64,000 nucleotides of DNA from Dolomedes plantarius (GCA_907164885.2 OU015503.1:63709722-63773721), one strand, 5' to 3'; shown: positions 22,167 through 33,890, counted from the first letter of the stretch. Program-made: numbers and translations. The notes: generated by a model not told the origin, from the sequence alone.

Positions 22167-24091
22167 ATAGAGAGAGAGAGGAAGAGAGGCGAGAGAGGAC
22201 GAAGGTGAGGATTATGGACCCTGCATTTATTATGGACCCCCTTAATATCTTCCCTATGCGCAGGTACAGCCGCTAATTATAGCTGTGATCTAGAGCCCCT
22301 AGGTGGCTGCAATGGATAATCAAGGTCATTGACCCCAGTTCACTCCCGAATGACGTGCTGTGACCAATTGTTTGTTTTTCAAGGTTTTCAAACTTTTTTT
22401 GAGGAAGTAAATGGAATATTTTACATATCTACTACTATGTTGGTAAATCTGATTCCTGTGCCTTATTCTACATGAGAGGAAGTTCCTTTTGAGCTGGTTC
22501 GAAATTAAATTCTATGTATTTCGTAATGGGAAAAAAGAGTTTGTTTCCAAGAGGGGCATTGTTTGAATTATGGACCTCATGGGTGCTGGCTGGCTATTAT
22601 GAACCAGTGGTCCATATATCAACAACCGGTTTGGATGGTGTAATAATAATATTTCTGTGAGAAAATGCGATTTCACAGAAGATTTCATTGTTATACCTTT
22701 AATTTTCATGTTTTGTAATCCCTTTGGGTTATCTATAGAAGCTAAGAATGCAAGCTGAGAAGAAATCTCCCGCTGGCAAGGACTTTGTGGTGCGCAGAAG
22801 AAGTGAAGATGGCTGAGGCTATCCAGAAGCTAAGATGCGGAGGAAATGGGACTAAAGGAAGCTGTCAGAGGTTTGGTGTACCAGAATAAATTTGAGATTA
22901 TTGGTTTCCCACAGTGGATAAGCCAGCCGCACATTTGGTTGTACAAAACTAGGGAGGAAAGACTGTATTACAGATTATATTGCAAGAGTTAGCAGCCTAT
23001 TTGCTAAAGATAAGTCACGTATTTCATGGACTCACTCGACAAGATGTGAGGAAATTGGCGTTCCAATTGTCTGAACGCAATATCTCCCACCCTGTTATAA
23101 AGAAACAACAGGGAGAGACTGGCTCAACCGATTCCTCACTCGACATAAAGGACAAATTTGATTCAGAAAACCTACAGGGAACGTCATATGTACAAGCAGA
23201 AGGATTCCAAGTGAGCAGGTGGCTGTTTTATTTTCATTTGCTTGAAGGCTTCTGTTCTGGGAATGATTTCTAGAATCTTCAATGTAGATGAGATTGGTTA
23301 AATGTAGTTCAGTCCAAAAGTTTCCAAAGTCATTGGGTTGAAGTGAAAACGTCAGATGGGAGCTCCAACTACAGCTGAACGGGGGTTCTCTGGTAACTGT
23401 GGTTTGCTGCATTAGTGCCCACCAATGATGATATTTCCTCGTTAAAAACTTGACTGATCAGCTATGAATTGGAGCCCATCCTGAGCAATTGGAAGAGCTC
23501 ATCTCTCTGGGTGGATACAAGCCCATATGTTTACGGAGATGGCCCATACCATCAAGAAGCATCGTGCATCTTCTGTTAAGGTCATTCAACGATGACACAT
23601 TCTGAGAACTTTGGAATCGTTGTGTGATGTTGCCTACGCTGGGCTTATTCTGTGTGCAACTAGAGCCAAAGCTGAGTTTTATATTTGCGACTTTTGTCAC
23701 CCAAAAGGAAGTTTTTTTTATTTAAATAATATTAGATGATCCAACTGTTTCAAGAATATTATTTTCTTTCTTTCCCTTTTTCTTTTGAACAACTTTTCTC
23801 TTTTTTAATTTCAAGCTATTCACTAACTAGATAAAGTTTTGTTTGTAAAAAAGGTGGGGGTCCATATTACCCTCACTTCTGGTCACCTGCAAGTTTTGAC
23901 TTTTTTTTCACTTATGAGATTGTATACATCTTAAAATTGACTTTAACGGCAACTACTCTGAAGTATGTTTAGATGATGAGTTATGGAAGAGGTTTAGAAC
24001 CCCCAAATATGAAAATCAGTCTTGGTTGACCACAATGAGCCAAAAACAAAAGGGAGGGTCCATAATCCAACCCTTCTCCCCTCTCTATCTG
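22167..24091 (+). mobile_element. pogo-like DNA transposon, degenerate
   Basis: The left terminal region GGTGAGGATTATGGACCCTG (about 22204) and the right end, which reads inward as GGTTGGATTATGGACCCTCC, are inverted. Outside each lies a GA-rich extension (GATAGAGAGGGGAGAAGG at right, GAGAGAGGACGAAGG at left). TA follows the right end at 24092. The total is about 1.9 kb and contains a pogo-type transposase relic. Confidence 0.85.
22740..23700 (+). pseudogene. pogo-like transposase relic
   Basis: The reading frame is broken by several stops and shifts, but the family pattern is clear. Order: an N-terminal Psq-type helix-turn-helix (MAEAIQKLRCGGNGTKGSCQ then RFGVPE), then a CENP-B-like DNA-binding segment at about 22980-23220 (LAAYLLKISHVFHGLTRQDV, RKLAFQLSERN), then the DDE core beginning with the first catalytic Asp in RIFNVDEIG at about 23275, and later pieces resembling NWKSSSLWVDTSPYVYGDG. 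In pogo proteins these parts bind the terminal repeats and cut at TA. Stops within the first 150 codons show it is long dead. The longest uninterrupted piece is 97 codons (22980-23273). Confidence 0.85.
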
Positions 24092-24123
24092 TATATATAA
24101 TATATATATAAGTTAAATTCGTG

Positions 24124-24557
24124 TGTCACGGCATCGACGAGGAAGGTCAGACTTAAGTTGCCGCTGTGCTCATGCAAGTCTTTCTAGGCCAGGCAATATC
24201 TCCCTTGTCTTCGCTCCAGCGTCACTCTGAATAACTTAATCTTTGAATCACTGACTTTTATTAACTCCCGCTCGTCGACTTTATATATCTTCGCTGAACA
24301 TTCTCGAAAGTTCTGGAACAACTCCGCCTTTCTTTATTCAGTTACGATCCAGACGACAAGGTGCCTCCGGTCGGCAACTTCCCTTTTGGTAGCTGACGAA
24401 CCGTTATGTGAGCTGTCGGTCGCACTTCCGGCCACTATGTCGCAAGGCGACAGTCTGTCTGCAGCCGTCCAAATCAATTATGTGCACAAACTGCGCGTTG
24501 ATTGGTCTTCCCGGAATTTCTATACACGAAAGTTCACTATTGTACGGAGTCGTTACA
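24124..24557 (-). mobile_element. Solo LTR-like element
   Basis: Read on the minus strand it starts TGTAACGACTCCG and ends GATGCCGTGACA, so the tips are short inverted TGT...ACA. It has a promoter-like TATATAAAG (24288-24280), AATAAA signals upstream and downstream of it, and GC-richer sequence than its surroundings. No primer-binding site, polypurine tract or gag/pol lies beside it. A clear 4-6 bp target duplication was not found, which lowers confidence. Confidence 0.5.
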
Positions 24558-24702
24558 TTGCATTCGCTCAGCTCAGTGTCAACCCACACTGTTAAAAAAA
24601 AACAAAAAAAAACGTTTCAGGGTGTACTGTTTCTGAGTAGCGAATTGATCTTTTTTGGGTATCCATAGTTGTATCTTAAACATGATGGGGTGAGAAGCTA
24701 AG

Positions 24703-24915
24703 TAGTACAAGTGACAATTCCATCATTTTGAGGAAAATGCAGTTTAGAGTTAAAACCTTATGCTATAATCCCTGAAACTCCCAAGTCTGTATAATGCTTA
24801 TATTATGGTTCTAGAGTATATAACGTGAATATTGAGCAAAGTGCTTTGAAATAATTAATTCCTTACTACTATTTATCATTTTTTAATGATAACAAGTGTC
24901 ACTTGTACCCCCTTG
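24703..24915. mobile_element. Small inverted-repeat element, tentative
   Basis: GTACAAGTGACA near 24705 and its inverse TGTCACTTGTAC near 24897 bound about 210 bp of non-coding sequence. Only 12 bp are paired, so chance is possible. Confidence 0.25.
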
Positions 24916-25014
24916 CCTTCTAAAGGTAAATAAGTAGTGGTGATAATCAGTGTACAGAATGTCAAACAAGAAGAGTTTATTAAATTAAATTTACAGTCTT
25001 TATTGGTATTCTGA

Positions 25015-25168
25015 ATAAAAATCACTTAATTTGTACAATAAACTTCTTTTGGTGATGATGTAGGAAATTATTGAACAACTTAACTACGAATTTGTGGTTG
25101 AATTTCTCAATAATTTCTATACCATCACCTTAAGAAGTTTGTTACTGCGCAAATTAAGTGATTTTTAT
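25015..25168. repeat. Fold-back palindrome, arms of about 70 bp
   Basis: ATAAAAATCACTTAATTTG at 25015 is inverted as AAATTAAGTGATTTTTAT at 25151-25168. Pairing continues inward through AAACTTCTT/AAGAAGTTT, GGTGATG/CATCACC and AAATTATTGA/TCAATAATTT, leaving a short loop near 25085-25097. Confidence 0.85.
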
Positions 25169-26600
25169 CCAGAGTCACTGTCCAAAATAAAATCTTCTTC
25201 CAAAGCTTCTGGGGATCGTATTTTTATCATCACCAGAGCGGGCGGTCACAGCTCCGCCGCTCTCCTGCGTGGCGGTCGTTCTATTTTACAAACTTGTTGT
25301 GAATTATAAAAAAGGTGGATACACGGACGGAATAACTGAAGCAATTCCTGCAAATCTTTGTACTAGTTTGCCTTTATTCCAGGCGCATTTGTATCTTTGG
25401 GGCTGTCGCGCTCTTCCTTGTCACAGCTTCATGTGTATACAGAGAAGGAATGAGAGTGTTGAATGATTCTTGTAAAAACAGTGAGAAGGGATCTGACCTT
25501 AGAAACCTTAACCTTTGCATGTATAGATTTTTACTAGCTCACTTCTACCCAGACTTGGGTGGCATATAATTTGAAGTGGCACTCTAAATGAATTCTGATG
25601 AAAACACAGTTTATACATGAAACATGTTTATTGAATTCGGTTGCACATATAGAATTGCTTTTACAGCACTAAGCCATGCGTACTACTTGTACGGAATATA
25701 TATATTAACATTCAAATAGAAATACACATTTCAAATACTCACAAACCAGCAGTACTGCCACGTAAACTTTGGGCCCCTAAGCACTAGCGCAGGATAGCAC
25801 TCGAGCTGCATACCCTCGTAGCTCCCTCTCGCTTATCTATCAACCTTAACAACCTTTTTCAACCTTTAACAACCTTTTTTAACCCTAACAACCTAACAAC
25901 CCTTTTTTATTAATGACCGCTGCTATGGTATTTATACTAAGCGCGTATGCCGAAATTAGCATATCTCAAGCAGCTTCTTTAATTCATTCACTCAAAAGTT
26001 CGATTCTAGTGAATCGAATCTTGTGTATACCTTACACATTTTTCGAATCCCTTTGACTGTTTCAGCGTAGTGTTCTTCTGAACAGTCTAAGGAGATGAAC
26101 TCTTCACTTTCCATGATTACCACCGAAAATCTCTTGGACGATATAGCGACTATTTCCATCAATCTTGGGGCTAATGACACCGACCATTTTGTCGCATTGG
26201 TTGTGGAAGTGTCCAGACATAAGGTACTTATGGCTACTGTTCAATATATTGTGGTTTTAAACTATAAACAACCAGAACTTGACCGTGCACCGCTTTTACC
26301 TTGGCCCCCCTGCATTGTCATCAAACTATGGTTATTTTTTTTACAGTTTCCGGATAGATTTTTGATCAAAATTTAACACGCAAGAAAGCATCTCTCCTAC
26401 AACCTTGACCGCCTGGCCCAATGCCACCTTTACATGGAGGCCCTGTCAGTCCTCAGGTTGTATACGGAAAATAGCCCAGTCAAATTAGCTCCAAAAATGG
26501 CGGCGAATCATGCATTAAATGGAGGGTTTCTAATATTTTCAGGAATGTGTAGGGGGGTGGTCTCTGAACAACGCCCAAAGTCCCCTCGATTTCAGGCGCC
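25169..26600. other. Unassigned; one exon-like reverse ORF
   Basis: A minus-strand frame open from about 26235 to 25992 reads MEIVAISSKRFSVVIMESEE then FISLDCSEEHYAETVKGIRK, preceded by an acceptor-like TTGAACAG. It looks protein-like, but I recognise no family and cannot exclude an old transposon or chance. AACCTAACAACC runs at 25850-25905 are not a (CCTAA)n telomere array. Nothing else was seen. Confidence 0.25.
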
Positions 26601-26639
26601 GCGGGGGCCTATTATATAATTACCTATATATATTCTATT

Positions 26640-27690
26640 ACAGAATAAGAGGTATTAATTTTCTTTTGCAAATTAATACCCTGTCCTAATGTACACGAAA
26701 CAATAATTCATATATAACCGTTTACTGTATGTCTGAACTTATTAAGAGCCAGAACTACGTATTTACAATAAAAATGTATTATGAGCTCATAATAATCCAG
26801 ATATAACAGTGAACTGTTTCGTTTTTGTTTCTAACTGTTAGCTCCAAAGAGAAATCAAAAGGTGAGAAGTTAGAGATTTTTTAAAAGAAATTTAATACAG
26901 AACGAAAGGGCATTGATTTTGTTTTGTAAATTATTACCCTCATTTAATATACACGGTGCAATTATTCATATATATTCGTTTACTGTTAAATTTGATTTAT
27001 TAAGATCTAATACTGATTATTTACGATAAAAAGGTATTATTGAGATCGGAATAATTAGATTAAATTATAAACGGCTTTGTTTGGGTTCTGACTTTTGACT
27101 CCAAAGCGAAATCAAACAAGGGAGAAGTTGGAGAATTTTAAAAGGAAACTTAATTCAGAGCGAAAGATTATTAATTTTCTTTGTAAATTATTACTCTCTT
27201 GTATTACAAAACGCAACAGTAATTCATGTATACCGTTTCTCGTTATATATGAATTATTACGAGCTTAATAATACATACTTACCTATCTAAATGTATAATT
27301 GAGCTCATGATAATTCAGAATATAACAGAAAACAGTTTTGAATGGTTTATAATTGTTGGCCTCAAAGCAAAATGAAAAGAACTAGCGAAATGAAAAAGGT
27401 GGGATATTGGAAATTTTTAGAAGAAATTTAATATAGAGCGAGCTGCGGTAGTAATTTTGTTTTGTAAATTAATACCGTCTTGTAAAATACACATTATAAT
27501 AATTCATGTATAATCGTTACTGTTATATCTGAATTTTTATAACCTAATATCATACATTTACGATAAAAACGTATATCTCATGCTTTAATTTTGTAGATAT
27601 ACCAGTAAAACTATTTCATATGAATTCTAAATTTCGGTGGTCAAACCTAAATCAAAAAGGTAAGAAGATGGAGATTTTTTAGAGCTAAAG
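26640..27690. repeat. About 260-bp tandem repeat, four copies
   Basis: TTTTGTAAATTAATACC-like landmark recurs near 26675, 26932, 27191 and 27471. Each unit shares CGTTTACTGT-T-TCTGAA, GAGCTCATAATAAT and CTCCAAAG-GAAATCAAA. Confidence 0.88.
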
Positions 27691-28203
27691 AAAATTATAC
27701 TGTGCAAGATGGGAGGACAAATAATTAGTTCAATCACAAAATAATTATAAAGATTAATGAAAGAAACTGTGAACTTATGCACAAAATTCCCAAGCTCCAA
27801 ATCCTTTATCGAAAATTAAAATTTTTGTTCAAGCATGAAATTAGTACAAAAGGAGTTTTCTTTATAAATCGAATGTAAGCAGAAATACCTTTGATATATT
27901 CAGTGTCCTCAGTTCCAAAATGAAAGCTAAAAGCTAGTTCACATAAAAAAGAAACAAAAACGAGATGAAGCAATAATGGTTATTTTACTAGGATTCTCAA
28001 GAACAATTAGAAAAAAGAAGGAAAAGAATGAATAAAAACTAAGTTATGTCAGAGAAATCGCCCGAGGTCTGTTTATGGATAAAAAAATAGCATCTCAATG
28101 GCATGTAATAATTGTTAGTTGAAGATAGGAGAATATGAGACATATTTTTCAGGAAAAATTCAAAGTAAAAGTTATTTTGTCTTTATATCAATGACATTAG
28201 CTT

Positions 28204-28204
<1 letters not shown>
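27691..28204. other. Unassigned AT-rich intronic sequence
   Basis: No gene, RNA or repeat structure recognised. Confidence 0.35.
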
Positions 28205-28261
<57 letters not shown>

Positions 28262-28262
<1 letters not shown>

Positions 28263-28959
28263 TAGCTGAAAACCCGCGATTCGCTACGGAGTACATTCAA
28301 ATTAAATACAACGGTCAACGTATGCAATTTATGCCAAAAATAAATATATATATTTATATAAATGCGATGATCAATGTATACAATTGATGTAAAATATCTA
28401 TCTATCTATATATATATATTTATAAAAATAAATCGTAAGGGATATGCATTTTTTTTGGATAATATCCAATCGTCTGCTGCATTAGAAAAAGACAAATTTT
28501 TTTTTTTCGTATTTAGTTGTTATGCACGTGACGATAAATTTATTGAAAGTACCAGAAAAAGAAATCACGTGCTATCAGCATTTAATAAATTTAAATTCTA
28601 AAAAATTGAATCTTTAAAAATTCACCAAAATCAGGAATGGATGGTAAAAAATTCGAAAACAAATTTCATTTTGAAGGAACTTGTATGATTTTTCTCGTGA
28701 TATAAATTTTATAACCCTCAATACATTATTTAAATGCAAACGTAAAAAAAAGTTTTAAAAAAATCTTTAAAAATTTAATTTAAAAAAATCTAAGAAGAAT
28801 GTTTGAAAAATCTTTCTTAGTGCACCCCTACACTATTCGAAGAATCGCCATGCAAATTTCAGCCCTTTAGGTCCAGCGGTTTGGTCTGTGCGTTGTATGT
28901 CATGCTCAGTCAGTCAGTGAATGAATGAGTCAGTTACGGAACTGTTTTATATATATAGA
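28262..28959 (-). mobile_element. Non-autonomous Helitron, family A, copy 1
   Basis: On the minus strand it begins A|TCTATATATATAAAACAG (TC at 28959-28958) and ends CGCGGGTTTTCAGCTAG|T (28262). The length is 698 bp with no target duplication. The 5' part carries GACTGAC-type tetramers and the sequence TGGACCTAAAGGGCTGAAAT. No coding capacity. A (TA)n tract abuts the 3' end. Confidence 0.87.
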
Positions 28960-29409
28960 TATAATATAATATAATATATATATATATATATACATTGATT
29001 GTTCTCTTTTTTCCTGGGTTCGTTAGGATTGAATAAAAACTCTTCAGAATCAGCACACAAAATTAAATTTAACATTCTGTAAATTCTTCACATGCATAAG
29101 CAAATTTAAACAGAAAACACACAACAACTGCCCTCTATACATCAGAAAACTCAAAAAACACAAGTCAGGATACTAGAGTCTTCAGTACAATACACTAACG
29201 CACTTTCAACACATTCAATTCTCAGTAGAAAATAACTGAGTTCCAATGGCAATGTCAGGTATATTTACAGATTCTCAAAGCGTCCCCTATCGGTCAGGTA
29301 GCTAAATATCCCTAGAAGCTTACAGAAAGGTCTAGACGGCAAATTAGAGACTGGTGACCAAAATAAGTCACCAAATTTGGCTAGATTACCATAGACTCGT
29401 AAAATTCGT

Positions 29410-29414
<5 letters not shown>
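28960..29414. other. Unassigned, beginning with a short TA tract
   Basis: After TATAATATAATATA the sequence is unique-looking; no gene found. Confidence 0.35.
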
Positions 29415-29448
<34 letters not shown>

Positions 29449-29497
29449 TAAAGATACACACACACACATATATAATTATATATATATATATATATAT
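29415..29497. repeat. Two (TA)n tracts with a (CA)n spacer
   Basis: TA runs at 29415-29446 and 29470-29497 flank CACACACACACATA. Confidence 0.9.
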
Positions 29498-30031
29498 TAA
29501 AATACTGGTACGAAAGGTTCTGCGATGATAACTGGGGAATTTAAATCAAGAAATTGAATACCGTCCATGGAATATTACAACTCCAGTGCCAAATGATTTC
29601 TGACAAATTCAAAAATATGATATTATGATATTTCTCCGAAAATAACTTTGAATAATCAATCAATAGTTATAGTTTCCATAATACAATTGTATTATAGAAG
29701 TAATAGAACATAGAAATATTTTATGGTATCATACAAACGTCACTGCATATTCTGCGTAAAACCTTTGACAGCTCCAAATGACAAAACAAAAATTTCAATA
29801 AAATACTGAACTTCCACCGCATAGAAAAGTTGAAAATCAATGAATGGCTATAGTAATATTTCGGCATAACAACGCATAATATTAGTGATTTCGAAGGACC
29901 TTTAAAATTTTGTTCTTTGGTTTACTGTGGATAATATCAAATGTTTCGCCAAAATTTATTTAATTTATACTGCATTTGAGTGGTGATTTTTTCCTGACAA
30001 GTGTCTAATAGCATATTTTTAAATATATATA
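29498..30031. other. Unassigned intronic sequence
   Basis: Weak similarity between the ATCAATCAATAGTTATAGTT and ATCAATGAATGGCTATAGTA stretches suggests an old duplication of about 200 bp. Nothing else. Confidence 0.3.
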
Positions 30032-30398
30032 GAGGGCGCGGTGGCCCAGTTAGTAAGAGCATCGGCCCAGTGTCTGAACGTCCGTGATTCGATGCTCGTC
30101 GCTGAAAATCCACAGCGGTATTCATTTATTGTGGAGCGGGGATTGTAAAATAGGGCGTGGCTACAATGTCCTCCAGTTCTCAAATTTTACCTCTGGAGTT
30201 GCGGGGTCAAGTGTTCAGGTCTCGTCCTTTGACTCGGTTCAAAATTAGGGGACCGATGTTCTTCGAGGTCAAGTTAGACTTCAGTCCTAGTGTACCTCGC
30301 CTTAAAGTGAAGCTGCTTATTTTGCTAGATTTGAGGATCTAGGTCCTTTGGACTTGTGTATGCTACACCAAGAGGATTGGAAACAACAACAACAACAA
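30032..30398 (+). mobile_element. tRNA-derived SINE
   Basis: The head has a polymerase III box A (TGGCCCAGTTAGTAAGAGC, from 30042) and box B (GATTCGATGCT, 30086-30096), about 35 nt apart, as in tRNA genes. Acceptor and anticodon stems are not intact, and a unique body of about 250 bp follows (GTTCAGGTCTCGTCC...). The tail is (CAA)n ending at 30398. Family A Helitron copy 2 begins at the next base. Confidence 0.8.
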
Positions 30399-31099
30399 TC
30401 AATATATATATATATAAAACAGTTCCGTAACTGACTCATTCATTCACTGACTGACTGACTGACTGAAATACACCGCACATACCAAACCGCTGGACCTAAA
30501 GGGCTGAAATTTGTATGGCGATTCTTCTAATAGTGTAGGGTGCACTAAGAATTTTTCAAAAATTCTTCTTAGATTTTTTTAAATTAAATTTTTAAGCTGT
30601 TTTTTAAACTTTTTTACGTTTGCATTTAAATATACATTGAGGGTTATAAAATTTATATCATGAGAAAGATCATAAAAATTCCTTCAAAATGAATTTTTTT
30701 CGAATTTTTACCTCATTTCCTGATTTTTGGGTGAATTTTTAAAGATTAATTTTTAGAATTTCATTATTAATGCTGATCACGTGATTTCTTTTTCTGGTAC
30801 TTTCAATAAATTTATCGTTCACCGTGCGTAACAACTAAATAGACAAAAAAATATTTTTTTCTCTTCTAATGCAGCAGGCGATTGCGATATTATCCCAAAA
30901 AAAAAGCATATCCCTTCCGATTGTTTTATAATATATATATATATATATATATAGAGATAGATATATTTTACATCAAATTGTATGCATTGATCATCGCATT
31001 TTATTATAAATATATATATTTATTTTTCTGCATAATTGCATACGTGACCTTGTATTTAATTTGAATGTACTCCGTAGCGAATCGCGGGTTTTCAGCTAG
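30399..31099 (+). mobile_element. Non-autonomous Helitron, family A, copy 2
   Basis: Starts A|TCAATATATATATATATAAA followed by ACAGTTCCGTAACTGAC and ends CGCGGGTTTTCAGCTAG at 31099. The next base is A rather than T, a small departure from the rule. It is inserted in the (CAA)n tail of the SINE. Confidence 0.85.
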
Positions 31100-31139
31100 A
31101 TAACATATATATATATATACCAATCTGAAAACATTTCGT

Positions 31140-32260
31140 TGAAACTTTACGGCAACACAGATCATCAGGTTCTGCGGTAGGTGCAGTAGCGACTTGACGT
31201 GGCAGTTATAGTTCTCTTGCTATCAGTCGGGAATGTGTCTCGGCACCTGCCAGTGCGTCCAAATTGAAGTGCGTGATTAATCCCGTTTCCTGCGGAGCAA
31301 AAGGTTGTGATTGCACCTGTATTTACGGCAGTTGCACGAAGTGAATGGTGATAACACAACATTGCGCCAAGCTGTCGCCAAGGGCTATCTCTCATTCGCG
31401 AATGGCTGTACAATTATCGATGATTAAATTCTTCAACTTCGCCGACAGATGAGAAACGTTGCAAGCGTGAATGAACTCATTCTTCAAAACAGACTTGCTA
31501 CAGTAGACGAGATCGTCTCGTCAATTGACTGACCAACACAAAGTGCAATGATTGAAAGTGCTCTAGCATTTTTGGGACTTTGTCAACAGGAAGGATTTGT
31601 CTTTGGGAACTAAATCGGGACCTGTGACGAGACTTGGGTTCATCATTTCGCACCTGAAATGAACGCATCTTTCCTCAAAAAGAAATGCCGATGAGTTCCA
31701 TTCCGCAGGTGAATGGTGATGCTGGCGAGTTTTCCGATAGATAAAGGTGAAGTGCATAACGGATTCTTGCCGAAGGGTGTCACATTGAATGCAGCGTCTA
31801 TTGTGATTCCCTGAGGTGCTTGCGAAATTCGCTTAAAAATCGACGACCTGATAAACTTTCAAAAGGCATTGTGCAATTACATGACAATGCGAGACATGGT
31901 AAACATTCAAAAGGCACCTGTGCTCTTGCATGACAATGCGCAGACCTGGTAACCTTTCAAAAGGCATTGAGCTCTTGCATGTCAATGCGAAACCGCATGC
32001 GACGACTCTAACAAGGTAGCTTTTGAAAAAGTTTAAGGGAGAAGGTGTGGATCTTCCGCTATGGACTTGACATGTTTGGTCCCATGAAACAAGAACTTGA
32101 AAAGTGACGATATCACTCGGATGAAGAGGTAAAAGATGAGACCCCAAGAATGGTTATATCACACTGGACCGGCAATTCTTCGTAGATTACATTGAAAAAC
32201 TGGTGCCACGCCTCAACAAATTTAAAATAAAGGATGTGCTTACGTCGAGATATAGAATAT
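31140..32260 (+). pseudogene. mariner (DD34D-type) transposase relic
   Basis: Frames are broken throughout, but mariner motifs appear in order: the first Asp in TCDETWVHHFAPEM (about 31620-31660), LPKGVTLNAASIV (about 31770-31810), the second Asp in LLHDNA (about 31925), and GPMKQELE near the C-terminus (about 32080). The LHDNA stretch is present three times (about 31877, 31926, 31976), i.e. a ~49-bp tandem triplication. N-terminal sequence before 31440 is barely recognisable. No terminal repeats were located. Confidence 0.8.
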
Positions 32261-32362
32261 GTATTATACTTTTATGTTTACTAAATCTTTGCTCTTAGTT
32301 TCAACCCTGTTTTGTTTTTTTCAACGATGAGCAACTAACTTTTTGACTGGCCCTTGCATATA

Positions 32363-32445
32363 CAGTGAAACTTCTCTATGGCAGCCAGTGATGGTCTGAA
32401 AAAAAGTGGTCGTTTTCAAGGTGGCCCGGGTTTCCTCCATAAATA
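32363..32445. mobile_element. pogo-type MITE, left end only
   Basis: TA then CAGTGAAACTTCTCTATGGC followed by AGCCAGTGATGG matches the left end of the MITE at 9180. The right end is lost in the (TA)n tract. Confidence 0.65.
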
Positions 32446-32454
32446 TATTGGCCA

Positions 32455-32725
32455 TATATATGTATATATATCTATATATAATATATATATATATATATAA
32501 TATAATATTCATATATATATATATATATATACTATATATATAATATATATAATATATATATATATTATTATATATATATCTATATAATATATCTATATAC
32601 ATATAAACATATACATATACCTATACATTATATATATATATATAATATATCATTATATATATATATATATACATTATATATATATATATATATAATACTA
32701 TAATATACATCTACATTATATATAA
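32455..32725. repeat. Interrupted (TA)n tract, about 270 bp
   Basis: TATA runs with C, ATA and CATA interruptions between two DNA-transposon relics. Confidence 0.95.
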
Positions 32726-33890
32726 TAGGTGGTTATCAAAATAATGAAACGTTAAAAACTCATGAAAATCTTTATTAATACGGTGCCAGCATCACATTTG
32801 TCAGGCAATCCCACCTGATTCACCTTGGCAGTTGGGTTTATACAAGTCATGAATAGTGGTGAGAATATATTATACCATCTTCAGGGAAAAACATGTTGAA
32901 AGTTCCTGTAGAGATGCTGTGGTGGATATCGGTACCTGGTCTCTATCCGCTTATACAGATCACAGTGGTTGGATGATATATAGTCGGGGGGGATTGTTTA
33001 GGGCAAGATAAGTTATTTGACATATTTTTATGCTCTTCAACCAATACTTGATAGATTTCGCTGTATGTATAGGGGAATTATCATCATGGACAACGACATC
33101 TCCAGCAAGAAACAGTGTTTACACCATAGGATGGACTAGTGAGCTAAAATTTCGACATAGTCTTCCCATTCAATCTCCCTTTTAGTGGTTGAAATAGGGC
33201 CTGAAGAAAACCACGAAATGTCATCCCTAAACTCTGATAGATCTACTTCCATGATGGCAGTTAAGATGAGATAGCCATAATCTTACGCTTAGTGTATTGT
33301 TCTCCAGACTACGCACGTCCTGTTGCGAGGACAATGTTGACAATGATTCGTCGGACCAAATGCCCTTTTTCGACATATTACTCGGCCAGATTTCGCTCTC
33401 GTGGCACCATTGTGGACGATATTTTGTATTGGCATCTATTACAAGTGGTTTGGGATTAGTTACTCTTCCGTACAATGTCTTTGTTTGTGCAGTTCCCTTC
33501 CTTCTTCCTCAAATGGTTGGTACCGGAACATGCAGATGCAGATTGATCTCTTCGGTAATTTTGGTTTCAGTTGTTTTTCTTTCTCATGTCACATCCGCTT
33601 CATATCTCATTCGTCTATTTCATCAGCTCTCCCTTTCGTCCAGTATTCTGCTCGGCACAGGATGTTTTCTGTGCACTCTGTATGCTATCATGACTTTCGA
33701 TACCATAGCTCGAAAAACACCATTGGGCTGGGGTTGCAGTACAGATACTCCAATTTAAACACTCTCCAACAATTAGACTTTTCGCAAGGTCTGCAAGGTT
33801 TGACATTTTACGCCGTCCCCCGAAAAGCACGATGCCCTGAGCGCCATTACTGCTACCTGACAGTAGAATAATACATACACTATATTATAT
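32726..33890 (-). pseudogene. Tc1-like transposase relic, minus strand
   Basis: Minus-strand frames give, from high to low coordinates: a helix-turn-helix region ending in a SYGIESH-like motif (about 33710), then WCHESEIWPSNMSKK and the first catalytic Asp in GIWSDESL (about 33365), then the second Asp in VVVHDDNSPIHTAKS (about 33095), then NNPPDYISSNHCDLYKR where the third acidic residue is expected. Frameshifts and stops separate the parts. The low-coordinate end GGTGGTTATCAAAATAATGA (32729) resembles Tc1-type inverted repeats. Its partner was not found near 33900. Long plus-strand ORFs here (33297-33871) are antisense shadows. Confidence 0.75.

Noticed and set aside
24124..24557. Full LTR retrotransposon
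   Set aside because: Only one LTR-like unit is present, without gag, pol, primer-binding site or polypurine tract beside it.
25845..25910. Interstitial telomeric repeat (CCTAACAACCTAACAACC)
   Set aside because: The arthropod telomere repeat is TTAGG. Here CCTAA units are irregular and spaced by CAAC with too few copies.
30032..30110. Possible intact tRNA gene
   Set aside because: A and B boxes are present, but acceptor and anticodon stems do not pair, and a SINE body with (CAA)n tail follows.
33297..33871. Two overlapping ORFs of 153 and 156 codons on the plus strand
   Set aside because: They lie antisense to a recognisable minus-strand Tc1-like transposase relic, so they are shadow frames.
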